From positions 1 through 53,403 of the forward strand of contig DJWG01000013.1 in assembly GCA_002440945.1 (NCBI GenBank): DNA of 53,403 bases, written 5' to 3'. This document shows, one piece after another, positions 18,006 through 25,974 of the stretch. The position numbers and the translations under genes were made by a program. The notes under the pieces are model-generated. The model was not told where the DNA came from and made no database searches. It saw only the letters and a program-made list of their open reading frames with translations. Each line of letters begins with the position of its first letter. Positions within the stretch are counted from its first letter, which is position 1. The DNA is from Rhodobacteraceae bacterium UBA6236 (GTDB lineage Bacteria; Pseudomonadota; Alphaproteobacteria; Rhodobacterales; Rhodobacteraceae).

Positions 18006-18195
18006 TCGTGGGCGCCGATCGGGGCAGTTTTACCGAAATAGCGCATGAAGCGAAGACATTCTCCTTCACATGCTTGCATTGGTGAAGAACTCTGGCGATG
18101 GTGGATTTTGGTTTGAATGTGGCGACATAGCCTACTAGAACAACCCTGCCCGAATAGGTGGTCCCCGAAGCTCAAGAAACATCGGAACTATCGCG

Positions 18196-19218
18196 ATGGA
18201 TGCCCGCCAAGAGACCAACGCCGCCATTGGCGCCATCATCGTTGCGTTTAATACCGGGGATGACCTGGTTGCCTGTGTCGAAAGTCTTCGCCGTCAGACA
18301 GGTGGTACTCCCCACATCGTGGTTGTCGATAACCATTCCACGGACGATACAATTACGAAACTCCGCGCTTGGGCCAATCGGGTCGAGGTAGAGACCGGCC
18401 ACAAAGTGTTGAGCGAGGATCCTGACGACGGACCGGAACAGGTGATCCTTGCCGACAGTGGCTTCAATCGAGGCTTCGCGGGTGGTGTCAATGTGGGCCT
18501 AAAGATACTGGCCGAAAATCCTCAGGTGCAGCATTTCTGGGTGCTCAATCCCGACGCTTGGGCGGATGAGGGCGCGGCACGGGCAATTCTGGACGCCGCA
18601 GCGGCCAACCCGGGCTACGGCCTGATCGGGGGGCGGGTCTGTTTTTCGCAGGTTCCTCCAAAGATTCAAATGGATGGGGGCTTAGTCAATCGTTGGACCG
18701 GGGTAACCGCGAACGCCAATCTCGGACTACATCCAGATGAGGTGAAGCCGCCAGCCGGTGCTGACTTGGCGTTCATCAGCGGGGCGAGTGTTGTCGCGTC
18801 GCGCAGGTTCTACGACCAAGTGGGCCCTATGCCTGAGGATTATTTCCTTTACTACGAAGAAGTCGATTGGGCGTTGCGACGCGGAGAGCTGCCGCTCGTA
18901 GTAGCAGGGAATTTTCTGGTCTGGCACCATGCGGGTACCGCGATTGGCTCACCGACATTGGAACGCATCGCCTCGCCCTTTTCGTTCTGGTTCAAGTATC
19001 GCAGCCGCATGAAGTTCATGCGCCGGTTCAACCCAATAGGGATTCCGGTTGCTATGGGCTATGCGACAGTGAAAGCAGGGCAACTGATGTTGAAGGGGGC
19101 TTGGCCGCAGGCGGCGGCACTGTTGCGTGCGGTCTACGGTCTGCCAGCGCCGAAAGTTGTGCGAGAGCGTCTTTCCCCGGAGGCCGCGCGGATGGCCTTG
19201 GGTCGCGGATCGCGCTAG
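18196..19218 (+). CDS. Glycosyltransferase family 2 (rhamnosyltransferase-like)
   Basis: A GT-A fold enzyme of 340 residues that adds a sugar to a growing glycan at the cytoplasmic face. N-terminal nucleotide-sugar binding elements are IIVAFNTGDDL and VVVDNHSTDD. NRGFAGGVNVGL and the DxD-type segment LNPDAW are at the expected places, and EDYFLYYEEVDWALR is the acceptor/base region typical of WbbL-like rhamnosyl transferases. A dTDP-rhamnose donor would agree with the rfb operon in this window but cannot be proved by sequence. The 190 bases before it contain no gene I can support. Confidence 0.88.
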   Translation: MDARQETNAAIGAIIVAFNTGDDLVACVESLRRQTGGTPHIVVVDNHSTDDTITKLRAWANRVEVETGHKVLSEDPDDGPEQVILADSGFNRGFAGGVNVGLKILAENPQVQHFWVLNPDAWADEGAARAILDAAAANPGYGLIGGRVCFSQVPPKIQMDGGLVNRWTGVTANANLGLHPDEVKPPAGADLAFISGASVVASRRFYDQVGPMPEDYFLYYEEVDWALRRGELPLVVAGNFLVWHHAGTAIGSPTLERIASPFSFWFKYRSRMKFMRRFNPIGIPVAMGYATVKAGQLMLKGAWPQAAALLRAVYGLPAPKVVRERLSPEAARMALGRGSR

Positions 19219-19221
19219 GGG

Positions 19222-20106
19222 GTGAGGCAACTCTTCGGGATAGCCGCGCTGGCAGCCGGGCTGGCGAATCCTGCGGGCGGCGCGACCCTGTCCCTGCGGG
19301 GTGATTACACCTGGTCCGAGGACAACGAGGATTTTGGCGGCTTTTCGGGCCTGATCCTTGACGCCAATGGCATGGCCCTGACGACGGTCAGCGATGACGG
19401 GGTGGTCTTCAAGGCGGATGTAACCCGCGATTCCGCCGGCAGGATCACCGCACTCAGGGCGACATCCACGCTGCGGCTTCACGACAACAAGAACCGCCCC
19501 GTCGTCGGGTTCCATGCCAATTCCGAAGCTCTGGCCCCCGGACCTGGCAATCGGATCTATGTGGCTTTCGAAGGTTATGCCCGGATCGCGGCCTTCGATC
19601 TGCCGGATGCCAAGCCCAAGCCAATGCATGCCTGGAACCTCTTCGAGCCGCTTTGGGGCAACGAAGGCATCGAAGGGCTTGCCTGGCTGCCCGATGGTCG
19701 CCTGATCGCCGTGGTCGAAGGACAGGTCGAGGGCCGCCACCGCGTTTATGTCCAGGCGGATCGCGGTTTCTCTGAAATTCCGGGCCCGGCCACGGATAGG
19801 GACTGGGCCGCGACGGACGCCGCCCTTGGACCGGATGGCCGGCTTTACTTGCTGGAACGTCGCCTGACCTGGTTGATGGAATTCCAGACCCGCATCCGGC
19901 GCTTCTCCATCCGGCCCGGCGCGGTGCCTGCCTTTGACGCCGCCGAGACGCTGTTGGAAACCAAACCGGGCCAGTTGGACAATATGGAAGGCCTCAGCCT
20001 CTGGCGGGACGCTGACCGCAATGTCACGGTTCTGTCGCTGGTATCGGATGATAACTTCCTGCCGGTTCAATCAACGCGGCTGGTGGAATATGACCTGCAC
20101 GAGTGA
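19222..20106 (+). CDS. Secreted phytase-like/esterase-like protein (paralogue 2)
   Basis: Second member of the phytase-like (PF13449) family in this window. It is 294 residues with a signal peptide (cleavage near AGGA at residue 21) and the propeller-like motifs DYTWSEDNEDFGGFSGLILDANG, NSEALAPGPGNRIYVAFE, NEGIEGLAWLPDGRLIAVVE, DAALGPDGRLYLLERR and DNMEGLSLW. It shares TRIRRF and the ending VSDDNF...LVEYDL with the protein at 11899-12816. The start is the GTG at 19222, three bases after the upstream glycosyltransferase stop, with an AGGGGG overlap; coupled translation is likely. Lying between two glycosyltransferases, it may act on the polysaccharide or its phosphate groups, but that is inference. 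Confidence 0.85.
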   Translation: MRQLFGIAALAAGLANPAGGATLSLRGDYTWSEDNEDFGGFSGLILDANGMALTTVSDDGVVFKADVTRDSAGRITALRATSTLRLHDNKNRPVVGFHANSEALAPGPGNRIYVAFEGYARIAAFDLPDAKPKPMHAWNLFEPLWGNEGIEGLAWLPDGRLIAVVEGQVEGRHRVYVQADRGFSEIPGPATDRDWAATDAALGPDGRLYLLERRLTWLMEFQTRIRRFSIRPGAVPAFDAAETLLETKPGQLDNMEGLSLWRDADRNVTVLSLVSDDNFLPVQSTRLVEYDLHE

Positions 20107-20150
20107 ATTGTGCGCATTTTGCCCTTTGCCGGGGCGCTGGAGATTTGACG

Positions 20151-21359
20151 ATGGTCGCTGACACCCCTCGCAAGGTGCTGATCGTGGTAGAGAACCTTCC
20201 GGTTCCTCTGGATCGGCGCGTCTGGCTGGAAGCCACGACGCTGAAATCGAAGGGCTATGAAGTCAGCGTCATCTGCCCGACAGGTCGCGGCTGGGACAAG
20301 TTCTACGAGGAAATCGAGGGCATCCACATCTACCGCTATCCCGAACCGGTCGAGGCGCATTCGGGCGCGGTGGCCTATGCCAAGGAATACCTGCATTCGC
20401 TGTGGCACTGGTTCCGGCTGGCGCGGAAGGTCCGGCGTGAACACGGTTTTGACGTGATCCACGGCTGCAACCCGCCCGATCTGGTCTTTCTTCTGGCTTG
20501 GCTCTACCGGCCTTTCGGGGTGCGCTACCTTTTCGATCACCACGACGTCTGTCCCGAACTGTTCGAGGCGAAGTTCGACAAGAAGGGCCTTCTATACAAC
20601 GTCATGCTGATCTGGGAACGGATCACCTTCGCCACGGCGAGCGTATCCATCGCGACCAACGAAAGCTTCCGCGCCATCGCGCTTTCGCGTGGCAAGATGA
20701 AACCCGAGGACGTTTTCGTGGTGCGCAGCGCGCCCAAGATCGAGAAATTCGAAATCCGCCCCGCGGACCTCGAAATGCGCAAGGGCGCAGGGACGGTGCT
20801 GGGCTATGTGGGCGTCATCGGCCAGCAGGAAGGCATGGATCTTCTGGTGGCGGCCGCCGATCACCTGATCCGCGCCATGGGCCGTAGGGACGTGCATTTC
20901 ATCATTGTGGGCTTCGGCCCCGAAGTGCCGATGGTAGAGGCGGATGTGGCGCAGCGCGGACTTGATGCGCATTTCACCTTCACGGGGGCGCTTTATGGGG
21001 AAGACCTGCTGCGGGCGCTGAACAGCTGCGATATCGGCGTGAGCCCCGATCCGAAGAACGCGATGAACGACATCTCGACGATGAACAAGGTCATGGAATA
21101 CATGACTTTGGAAAAGCCGGTGGTGCAGTTCGACCTGAAAGAGGGTCGCGCTTCGGCGGGCGAGGCGTCGGTATATGCCGCCGCAAACGATCCGAAAGAC
21201 TTCGCCGCTAAGATCGCCGATCTGATGGACGCGCCCGAACGCCGGGCGGAAATGGGCAAGATCGGCCGCGCCCGGGTGCTGGACAAACTGTCTTGGGCGC
21301 ATTCGGTGCCGCATCTTCTGGCGGCCTATGACCGGATCTTTGCCAAGATGGGCCGCTAG
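20151..21359 (+). CDS. Glycosyltransferase family 4
   Basis: A GT-B fold glycosyltransferase of 402 residues. VLIVVENLPVPLDRRVWLEATTL is a common opening for GT4 enzymes in exopolysaccharide clusters, followed by DVIHGCNPPDLVFLLAWL and FDHHDVCPELFEAKF. The C-terminal nucleotide-sugar region shows LGYVGVIGQQEGMDLLV and DIGVSPDPKNAMNDISTMNKVMEYM. The start is the ATG at 20151, preceded by GGAG. Its stop codon shares a CTAG with the stop codon of the convergent rhomboid gene. Confidence 0.92.
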   Translation: MVADTPRKVLIVVENLPVPLDRRVWLEATTLKSKGYEVSVICPTGRGWDKFYEEIEGIHIYRYPEPVEAHSGAVAYAKEYLHSLWHWFRLARKVRREHGFDVIHGCNPPDLVFLLAWLYRPFGVRYLFDHHDVCPELFEAKFDKKGLLYNVMLIWERITFATASVSIATNESFRAIALSRGKMKPEDVFVVRSAPKIEKFEIRPADLEMRKGAGTVLGYVGVIGQQEGMDLLVAAADHLIRAMGRRDVHFIIVGFGPEVPMVEADVAQRGLDAHFTFTGALYGEDLLRALNSCDIGVSPDPKNAMNDISTMNKVMEYMTLEKPVVQFDLKEGRASAGEASVYAAANDPKDFAAKIADLMDAPERRAEMGKIGRARVLDKLSWAHSVPHLLAAYDRIFAKMGR

Positions 21360-22006
21360 GCGGCCTGTCCACCGCGCGGGTCAAGCAGTCGCCCCGCGAT
21401 CCAGCCAGCGATGAAGCCGCCAAGGTGGGTTTCCCAGGCAAGGTGGCCGTTCATCGCCCACCAGAGAAGCAGGTTGAGCCCCACCAGAAGCAGGATCGCG
21501 CGGGCAACGGGCGCAAGGCTCGCGCCCTCGGCGCGCAGATCCTGATATTCCCAGGCAATGATCGCACCGATCAATCCGAAAAGCGCGCCGGATGCACCGA
21601 CCATCGGCGCGATGACGGTGGACAGCATGGCGAAACCGACGGCGCCGCCGATCAGACTGAAGATATAAAGCGCCAGAAAGCGCTTTTGCCCAAGACGTTC
21701 GATAATCGGGGTCGAGACGGAAAACAGCGTCACCATGTTCAGAACGAAATGCGACAGGCCCGCGTGGATGAAGCCATAGCTCGCGAACATCACGACCGAC
21801 TGGAAAGGGTAGTTCGGGCGCCAGTTCCCCAGAAGGCCGCTCCAGAACCCGGCATAGGCCCAGACGACCTGCCGCCACTCCGGCCTGCCCCACCACCCCA
21901 TGTCGGCGCCGAAAAGCACCGATTCCGGGATCAGGCACAGAAGGAAAAGCCCCCAAAGGACGGGGGCGATCCTTGGTCGTTCGGGGTGGCTATCAGAGTG
22001 GGACAA
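21356..22006 (-). CDS. Rhomboid family intramembrane serine protease
   Basis: A 216-residue membrane protein with about six hydrophobic segments. The serine is Ser139 in GASGALFG and the histidine is His194 in [12 protein letters not shown]; HxxxxHFVLN (His81, His86, Asn90) forms the oxyanion-side motif. All catalytic elements are intact. The frame begins with a TTG at 22006 and overlaps the end of the exosortase gene by 14 bases, so translation is probably coupled to it. Rhomboids cut membrane-spanning segments; some relatives (rhombosortases) process C-terminal sorting tails. Whether this one handles a sorting tail is inference from position. The physical link to xrtD is directly seen. Confidence 0.92.
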   Translation of the reverse strand: MSHSDSHPERPRIAPVLWGLFLLCLIPESVLFGADMGWWGRPEWRQVVWAYAGFWSGLLGNWRPNYPFQSVVMFASYGFIHAGLSHFVLNMVTLFSVSTPIIERLGQKRFLALYIFSLIGGAVGFAMLSTVIAPMVGASGALFGLIGAIIAWEYQDLRAEGASLAPVARAILLLVGLNLLLWWAMNGHLAWETHLGGFIAGWIAGRLLDPRGGQAA

Positions 22007-23585
22007 AGCGCGGCAGTGACTTCAGGCTTTGTTCCATGAACCGCATGATCCGGGCATCGGCATCGGCTTCGCTTTCGTTCGGGCGGATGGGCGTCACGAA
22101 GCGGACCAGCGCGCCATCGGTACGGCCCATCGTCAGGCTGTCGCGCAGCACCGACATCTTGGCCTGGAAATCGTTCGACATGCGCTTGCCGCGGCCCTCG
22201 AACCAGTAATAGACCAGTTGTTTCGAAGTGCCCTTCTGGATCACGGCGCGGTTGGAATCGATCATGCCGTAGCCCACGGCCGTCATGTCGACGGGGGTCG
22301 CCTTCAGGCTGAACACTTCCCACCCGCCAGTGGGCAGGCAGACCTCGGGCGAGTGGATGCCCTGCCCTTCGGTCTGCTTGTTGTAATAGGCGACGAAGAA
22401 CGACACGAGCTCATCCTCGCCGGCCTTTTGATAGAAGGCGTTCAGATAGTCATCCGCCGCCAGAACCCTTTCGATGTCCGGGGTGAGCTGCGTTGAATAG
22501 CCCTCCCAACCATCGACGTCGCGCGGATAAAGCGCGAGCGGATCGCGGTCCAGCGCCTCGATCTGGCGGGCCGGAAGCAACTGCCAGGCCGCCGAGGCAG
22601 CCCCGGTCAGCAGGACGGCGGCCAGCATCGCGACCGTCGCGCGAATGCGGAAGATCCGGGTGAAGATGCCGCCAAATCCTTCGAAATCCAGGTCGATGGC
22701 TTCGGTCAGCGGCAGCGGATTGGGGGCCAGCCGCTGCAGAAGGATCGCCAGCAGGAACAGAAGCGCGACGCAGATCAGGAAGACGACCCAGCCTTCGAAG
22801 AAGTGCAGGAAGCCCTCGGCCTGTTCGATGCCATACTGGTTGACCAGAACCCCGATCACGCCGATCCGGAACGAGTTCATGAACACGGTCAGGGGCGCGG
22901 CGGTCAACAGAAGCACCGCCTTGTGCCACAGCGGGCCCCGGTACAGGATCGCGAACAGATAGGAAAAGCTGAGGATCGGGAACAGGTAGCGCAGCCCCGA
23001 ACAGGCCTCGGCGACCTGAAGCTTGTAGACCCCAAGGTCGATGACGTTGCCTTCCAGGAAAACCGGAACGCCCGCCCGTTCGACGAACCAGACCCCAAGC
23101 TGGGACGACACGCCTTGCAGGAAGATCGTCATCTTCCAGTACAGGAACTGCGGCAACGGCAGCATGAAGATCAGGTGGAAGACCGGCAGCATATGCGTGA
23201 TGCCGCGTTTCCAGCCAAAGGCGACCAGCACGACACCCGCAACCCAGGTGATGAAGGCATAGGTGATGATGTCGGGCACACGCATCATGTTGCCCAGCGC
23301 GGCAACCGCAAGCGACAGGACGATCACCACAACGCCCGGCCAGCGCAGCCGCGCATTCGCATCCGGCAACGGCGCGTTCCGCAATTCCCGCAGGAACAGG
23401 TAAAGCGAGATCAGAGGGATCAGCGGGCCATGGCTGTATTCAGCGGTTGACCACGCACTGGCCAGCGATTCGAACCCCATCCAGAAGATCGGAAGGCACG
23501 CCAGCATCAGCGCGGTGAACAGGGCAAAGCCGGCAAGATTTACCGGCTGACGGACGGTGCTGGCGGAAAACGTGCTGTCGGTCAT
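21993..23585 (-). CDS. xrtD: Exosortase D (VPLPA-CTERM-specific), fused to EpsI-like domain
   Basis: Exosortases are polytopic inner-membrane transpeptidase-like enzymes that recognise C-terminal PEP-CTERM-type tails. With the ATG at 23585, the N-terminal part has about eight membrane segments and the conserved triad: Cys195 in [13 protein letters not shown], Arg240 in FMNSFRIG, and His261 in LHFFEGW. The C-terminal periplasmic part (about residues 350-530) is an EpsI-type domain (DUF3485) with LPTGGW and HSPEVC. This exosortase/EpsI fusion and length match the XrtD group of Rhodobacterales. A GTG start 11 codons earlier (23618) is also possible; neither start has a clear ribosome-binding site. 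It is transcribed towards the rhomboid gene. Confidence 0.92.
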   Translation of the reverse strand: MTDSTFSASTVRQPVNLAGFALFTALMLACLPIFWMGFESLASAWSTAEYSHGPLIPLISLYLFLRELRNAPLPDANARLRWPGVVVIVLSLAVAALGNMMRVPDIITYAFITWVAGVVLVAFGWKRGITHMLPVFHLIFMLPLPQFLYWKMTIFLQGVSSQLGVWFVERAGVPVFLEGNVIDLGVYKLQVAEACSGLRYLFPILSFSYLFAILYRGPLWHKAVLLLTAAPLTVFMNSFRIGVIGVLVNQYGIEQAEGFLHFFEGWVVFLICVALLFLLAILLQRLAPNPLPLTEAIDLDFEGFGGIFTRIFRIRATVAMLAAVLLTGAASAAWQLLPARQIEALDRDPLALYPRDVDGWEGYSTQLTPDIERVLAADDYLNAFYQKAGEDELVSFFVAYYNKQTEGQGIHSPEVCLPTGGWEVFSLKATPVDMTAVGYGMIDSNRAVIQKGTSKQLVYYWFEGRGKRMSNDFQAKMSVLRDSLTMGRTDGALVRFVTPIRPNESEADADARIMRFMEQSLKSLPRFVPL

Positions 23586-23729
23586 GCTGCTACTGATACT
23601 TGAACTGTGTCCAGACACCCTACGGCATGTAGGGGCAAATGGCGACGTCTATCCGCCTGATCTGGCGCGATATTGCGGAGGTCGTCGCTTCCGCGAAGAA
23701 CAATCGGCCCGTGTAGGCCGATTGTTTCA

Positions 23730-25199
23730 TCAGGGCCGGAAGGTGAAGTTGCGGTCCAGGGTCACGAAGGCCTGGTTCGACTGCGCATCCCCGACATTCG
23801 TTTCGTCGTAGGTCCGGAACTGCACGCCACTGACCAGATTCCAGTCGGCCGTCAGCTGCCGGGTATAGGTTCCGCGCAGCGTGGCACGGGTGATTTCCTG
23901 ACCCGTCGTCGTGTTGTCGGTCAAGCCGTAATTGGCGGTCAGGTCGATCCGCGACAGATTGTCGATCTGATAGCCGTAACCTGCCGTCAGCCGGGTGTTC
24001 AGCACATCTTCGCTGGCCGAGTTCGTGCTGGCGCTGCGCGTCAGGCTGATGCTGAAATCGCTGGATTGAAGCTGACGGGTATAGGATGCCGAACCGATAT
24101 AGTTCGTCTGACCACCCGACCCGCGCGTGGCCCCGGCCGAAAGCGAAAGCGTTCCCAAAGGCAGTGCCCAATCCCGCCCGAAGCTGAGCGACCGGCGTGT
24201 GCCGTTGACCGACAGAGACGAACTCGCGGAACCCCAGATCGTCCCATCCGCCAGCGTCTGGGTCATGGTGACGGTACCGATGGCACCGTCGCGTTTGGCG
24301 CTGGTCCCAAAGTTGGTATAGTCGGTATCGATCTGCGACCAACCGAGCGAGGCGTTGAGCGCCAGAACCGGGTTGATGTCCTGCTGAAGACCCAACGACA
24401 GGTCGGTGGTCGTCCGATCGGTCCCTTCGACATTCTCGGCAACATAATGCGACCAACCGGCATTCAGGTTCAGTTGCGTGACCGGCGAAACCTGGAACCC
24501 GGTCGAGGTGCGCAAGCTGTCCGTCCGGTTGCTGTCGAGGCCCGAGGATGTGACGTTTCTGTAATCCGTTTCCGAATGACGCGCAGTCGCCGAAAAGGTG
24601 ACAGGTGATTGCAGCCCAACGGTATAGCTGGCGCCATAGTTTTGCCAGGTCTGGGTTCCCCCGCCGCCGATCAGCGCATTCGGGTTCTGCTGATCCTGTT
24701 CGGTCTTGAACGGGTCCAGGAAATCGCGGTCAGCTTCACGATACCGCGCATCCAGCGACAGGCGGCTGTTCTTGCCATCCCGTGCGTAGCTAAGCTGCGC
24801 ATCCGGGCTTTCGAAGCCCGAGACGGTTCGATTGTTGACATCGGCAAAGCGGATGACGCCGGAACCGCTGAACACCAGTTTGTCGACCTGGGTGATATTG
24901 CTCAGACCGAAGGAAAGCTTCGTGTCCGAGATCTTCGACACGCCGGTCTGGCCATTGACCTTCAGCTTGAAGTTGTCGTCCACGATCAACCCGGTGCTGA
25001 CGCCAAGATCCAGCTGCAGCCCGCCCGGGTTCGCCGCGGGGCCGCTGCCCGATCCCGCCAGAGTCGTCGCCTGGTTCGCCACCGGATTCGACGTTGGCAC
25101 CGTCGTGCTGGCGCCGCCCAGCTGCTGCGGAGCGGCGAAAGTTGGATAGAGTGTCGTTAGTGCCGCGATGACCGCGATCTTGCTGCTCGTTTTCCCCAC
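23730..25199 (-). CDS. Outer-membrane beta-barrel protein of the EPS/exosortase system
   Basis: A 489-residue protein with a signal peptide (hydrophobic IAVIAALTTLYPTFA), a low-complexity Thr/Ala/Gly linker (to about residue 60), and then a long series of alternating polar/aromatic strands such as LSYARDGKNSRLSLDARYRE, FSISLTRSAS and LTAGYGYQID. It ends with an aromatic C-terminus, FVTLDRNFTFRP, compatible with outer-membrane insertion. It is of the same kind as the barrel proteins found beside exosortase/EPS genes in other bacteria. The GTG at 25199 is favoured because GGCGGA lies 7 bases before it; a TTG two codons upstream is the alternative. It follows the Wza-like export gene by 18 bases. 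Confidence 0.8.
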   Translation of the reverse strand: MGKTSSKIAVIAALTTLYPTFAAPQQLGGASTTVPTSNPVANQATTLAGSGSGPAANPGGLQLDLGVSTGLIVDDNFKLKVNGQTGVSKISDTKLSFGLSNITQVDKLVFSGSGVIRFADVNNRTVSGFESPDAQLSYARDGKNSRLSLDARYREADRDFLDPFKTEQDQQNPNALIGGGGTQTWQNYGASYTVGLQSPVTFSATARHSETDYRNVTSSGLDSNRTDSLRTSTGFQVSPVTQLNLNAGWSHYVAENVEGTDRTTTDLSLGLQQDINPVLALNASLGWSQIDTDYTNFGTSAKRDGAIGTVTMTQTLADGTIWGSASSSLSVNGTRRSLSFGRDWALPLGTLSLSAGATRGSGGQTNYIGSASYTRQLQSSDFSISLTRSASTNSASEDVLNTRLTAGYGYQIDNLSRIDLTANYGLTDNTTTGQEITRATLRGTYTRQLTADWNLVSGVQFRTYDETNVGDAQSNQAFVTLDRNFTFRP

Positions 25200-25217
25200 C
25201 GACAATTCCGCCCGTTG

Positions 25218-25835
25218 TTATTCGAAAAGCTTGCGTTCCGGAACGACAACGACATCACCCGACTTGAGGACGATGTTCGGGGCCGAGCCGCCTGCCTGAA
25301 TAGCCTTGTAGTTGAAATTGTATACGGATTCCAAACCGGTCTTCTTGTCGACGCGACGCAGCTGGATCCGTTTCGCCGCCGCGAATTTCGAAAGGCCACC
25401 GCTGGTTGCCAGGAACTGCAGAAGGGTCGTACCGCTTTCGACCGGCACGAGGCCCGGTTTGGTGACTTCGCCCATCGCGTAGACGTTGATCGGATTCGAA
25501 AGACCGGTAACCGTGCCCGTCGTCGTCGGGATCTTCGGCTGGGCAAGCTGGCCCACCGACAGGAAGATCGTCGGCTTCGTCGCAAAGTTCGAGGCAAGCG
25601 ATTCGCCGATCTGGGCCCGAACCGAATCGACCGTCTGGCCGGATGCCCTTACCGTCCCGGCCAGCGGCACGTTCACGGATCCGTCCGGTAGCACCAGCAG
25701 CGAACGGTTGAGCGTCGGATCTTCCAGAACCTCCAGCTGCAACACGTCTCCGGGCTGGATCCTGTAGGAGTTTTGCGCCCAGGCAGCCGGGACGGCAACC
25801 AGCGCAATGACAAGTGCGAGAAGGGTTCTGAGCAT
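25218..25835 (-). CDS. Polysaccharide export protein (Wza/OPX-like)
   Basis: A periplasmic polysaccharide export protein of 205 residues. A signal peptide is cleaved near AWA-QNS (residue 20). The Poly_export domain YRIQPGDVLQLEV...DGSVNVPLAGTV is followed by a SLBB-type segment (INVYAMGEVTKPGLVPVESGTTLLQFLATSGGLS). There is no lipobox, and it is shorter than Wza, so it is likely of the short OPX type that works with the separate beta-barrel encoded next to it. The gene pair forms an operon on the minus strand, probably with the TPR lipoprotein gene 139 bases upstream. Confidence 0.9.
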   Translation of the reverse strand: MLRTLLALVIALVAVPAAWAQNSYRIQPGDVLQLEVLEDPTLNRSLLVLPDGSVNVPLAGTVRASGQTVDSVRAQIGESLASNFATKPTIFLSVGQLAQPKIPTTTGTVTGLSNPINVYAMGEVTKPGLVPVESGTTLLQFLATSGGLSKFAAAKRIQLRRVDKKTGLESVYNFNYKAIQAGGSAPNIVLKSGDVVVVPERKLFE

Positions 25836-25974
25836 GGATTTTCACCCGTTATCTGCGAATCTAGGGAACATTAGGCGGGATCGCCTGATGCAACAAATCG
25901 TTAACGATGATCTGGAACCAATGTGGCTCAATGATGTTCAGATCGTGCCTTGCGGGCAACAAACCCACGGTGGC

